In this document: positions 13,753 to 13,838 of the stretch, in pieces
Position numbering within the stretch: position 1 is the stretch's first letter
Layout of the letters: each line of letters opens with the position of its first letter
Assembly: GCA_036397475.1 (NCBI GenBank)
Contig: DASWIV010000266.1
Span: forward strand, 1 to 13,838
DNA from: DASWIV01 sp036397475
Lineage (GTDB): Bacteria > JAJVIF01 > JAPKYR01
Length of the DNA: 13,838 nucleotides
Direction of reading: 5' to 3'
The notes under the pieces: generated by a model
The model's database searches: none
What the model was told of the DNA's origin: nothing
What the model saw: the letters and a program-made list of their open reading frames with translations, nothing else
Made by a program: the position numbers and the translations under genes

Positions 13753-13838
13753 TTATTCAACCTTGGCAAATCCGAATGTTGCATGTACCTCGATTGGTTC
13801 TACAGCCATATTAACACTGTCCGACCATGCTGCCAAGT
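13753..13838 (-). CDS. C-terminal end of an unidentified protein
   Basis: The minus strand reads 27 codons open from the right edge to TAA at 13753-13755. The visible tail contains MAVEPIEVHATFGFAKVE. The other two minus-strand frames stop inside this stretch, and a hairpin follows, so this is probably the true end of a gene. Too little is present to name it. It lies upstream of the propeller gene on the same strand but is separated from it by the hairpin. Confidence 0.55.
   Translation of the reverse strand, partial: LAAWSDSVNMAVEPIEVHATFGFAKVE

Noticed and set aside
1..13838. CRISPR array, toxin-antitoxin pair, phage genes or defence cassette
   Set aside because: No regularly spaced repeats, no small paired genes and no recognisable nuclease, integrase or phage structural genes were seen.

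Overview
This window looks like a chromosomal segment of a bacterium, probably an uncultivated lineage whose phylum I cannot fix. The evidence is a bacterial L28 gene, a Rho factor, a cytidylate kinase, GGAGG ribosome binding sites, sigma70-type promoters and intrinsic terminators. Most genes have near-even base composition (a hand count of 60 bases inside cmk gives 52% GC). A membrane glycosyltransferase gene stands out as AT-rich (32% GC in a 60-base sample).

Layout. At the left edge, on the minus strand, lies a zinc alcohol/polyol dehydrogenase whose last codons are outside the window. Upstream of it, also on the minus strand, is rpmB (L28) with its own promoter, ribosome binding site and terminator. 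On the plus strand follow a 1263-residue surface lipoprotein (S8 subtilisin-like protease plus a six-repeat Asp-box propeller), a class I SAM-dependent methyltransferase, and rho. Rho has a near-consensus promoter far upstream and a leader of about 415 bases, and it ends in a strong terminator. Between rho and the next gene, which converge, is a 207-bp stretch bounded by 26-bp imperfect inverted repeats.

From about 9025 to the right edge everything is on the minus strand. Read in transcription order these are: the last 27 codons of an unknown gene; a 740-residue secreted propeller protein with a pseudopilin-like C-terminus; cmk, 31 bases after it; and an AT-rich GT-C-type glycosyltransferase gene. 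That last gene is broken into three reading frames by two 7-base homopolymers. A perfect 12-bp terminator hairpin sits between cmk and its start codon.

How the genes relate. Most are separate transcription units, each closed by its own terminator, so the window does not look like one functional system. Themes are gene expression (L28, Rho), nucleotide metabolism (cmk) and secreted or surface proteins (protease-propeller, propeller-pilin, glycosyltransferase). I see no CRISPR array, tRNA, rRNA, transposase or defence cassette. The best leads are the doubly slipped glycosyltransferase gene and the terminator in front of it, the rho leader and dual starts, the two composite secreted proteins, and the inverted-repeat element after rho.
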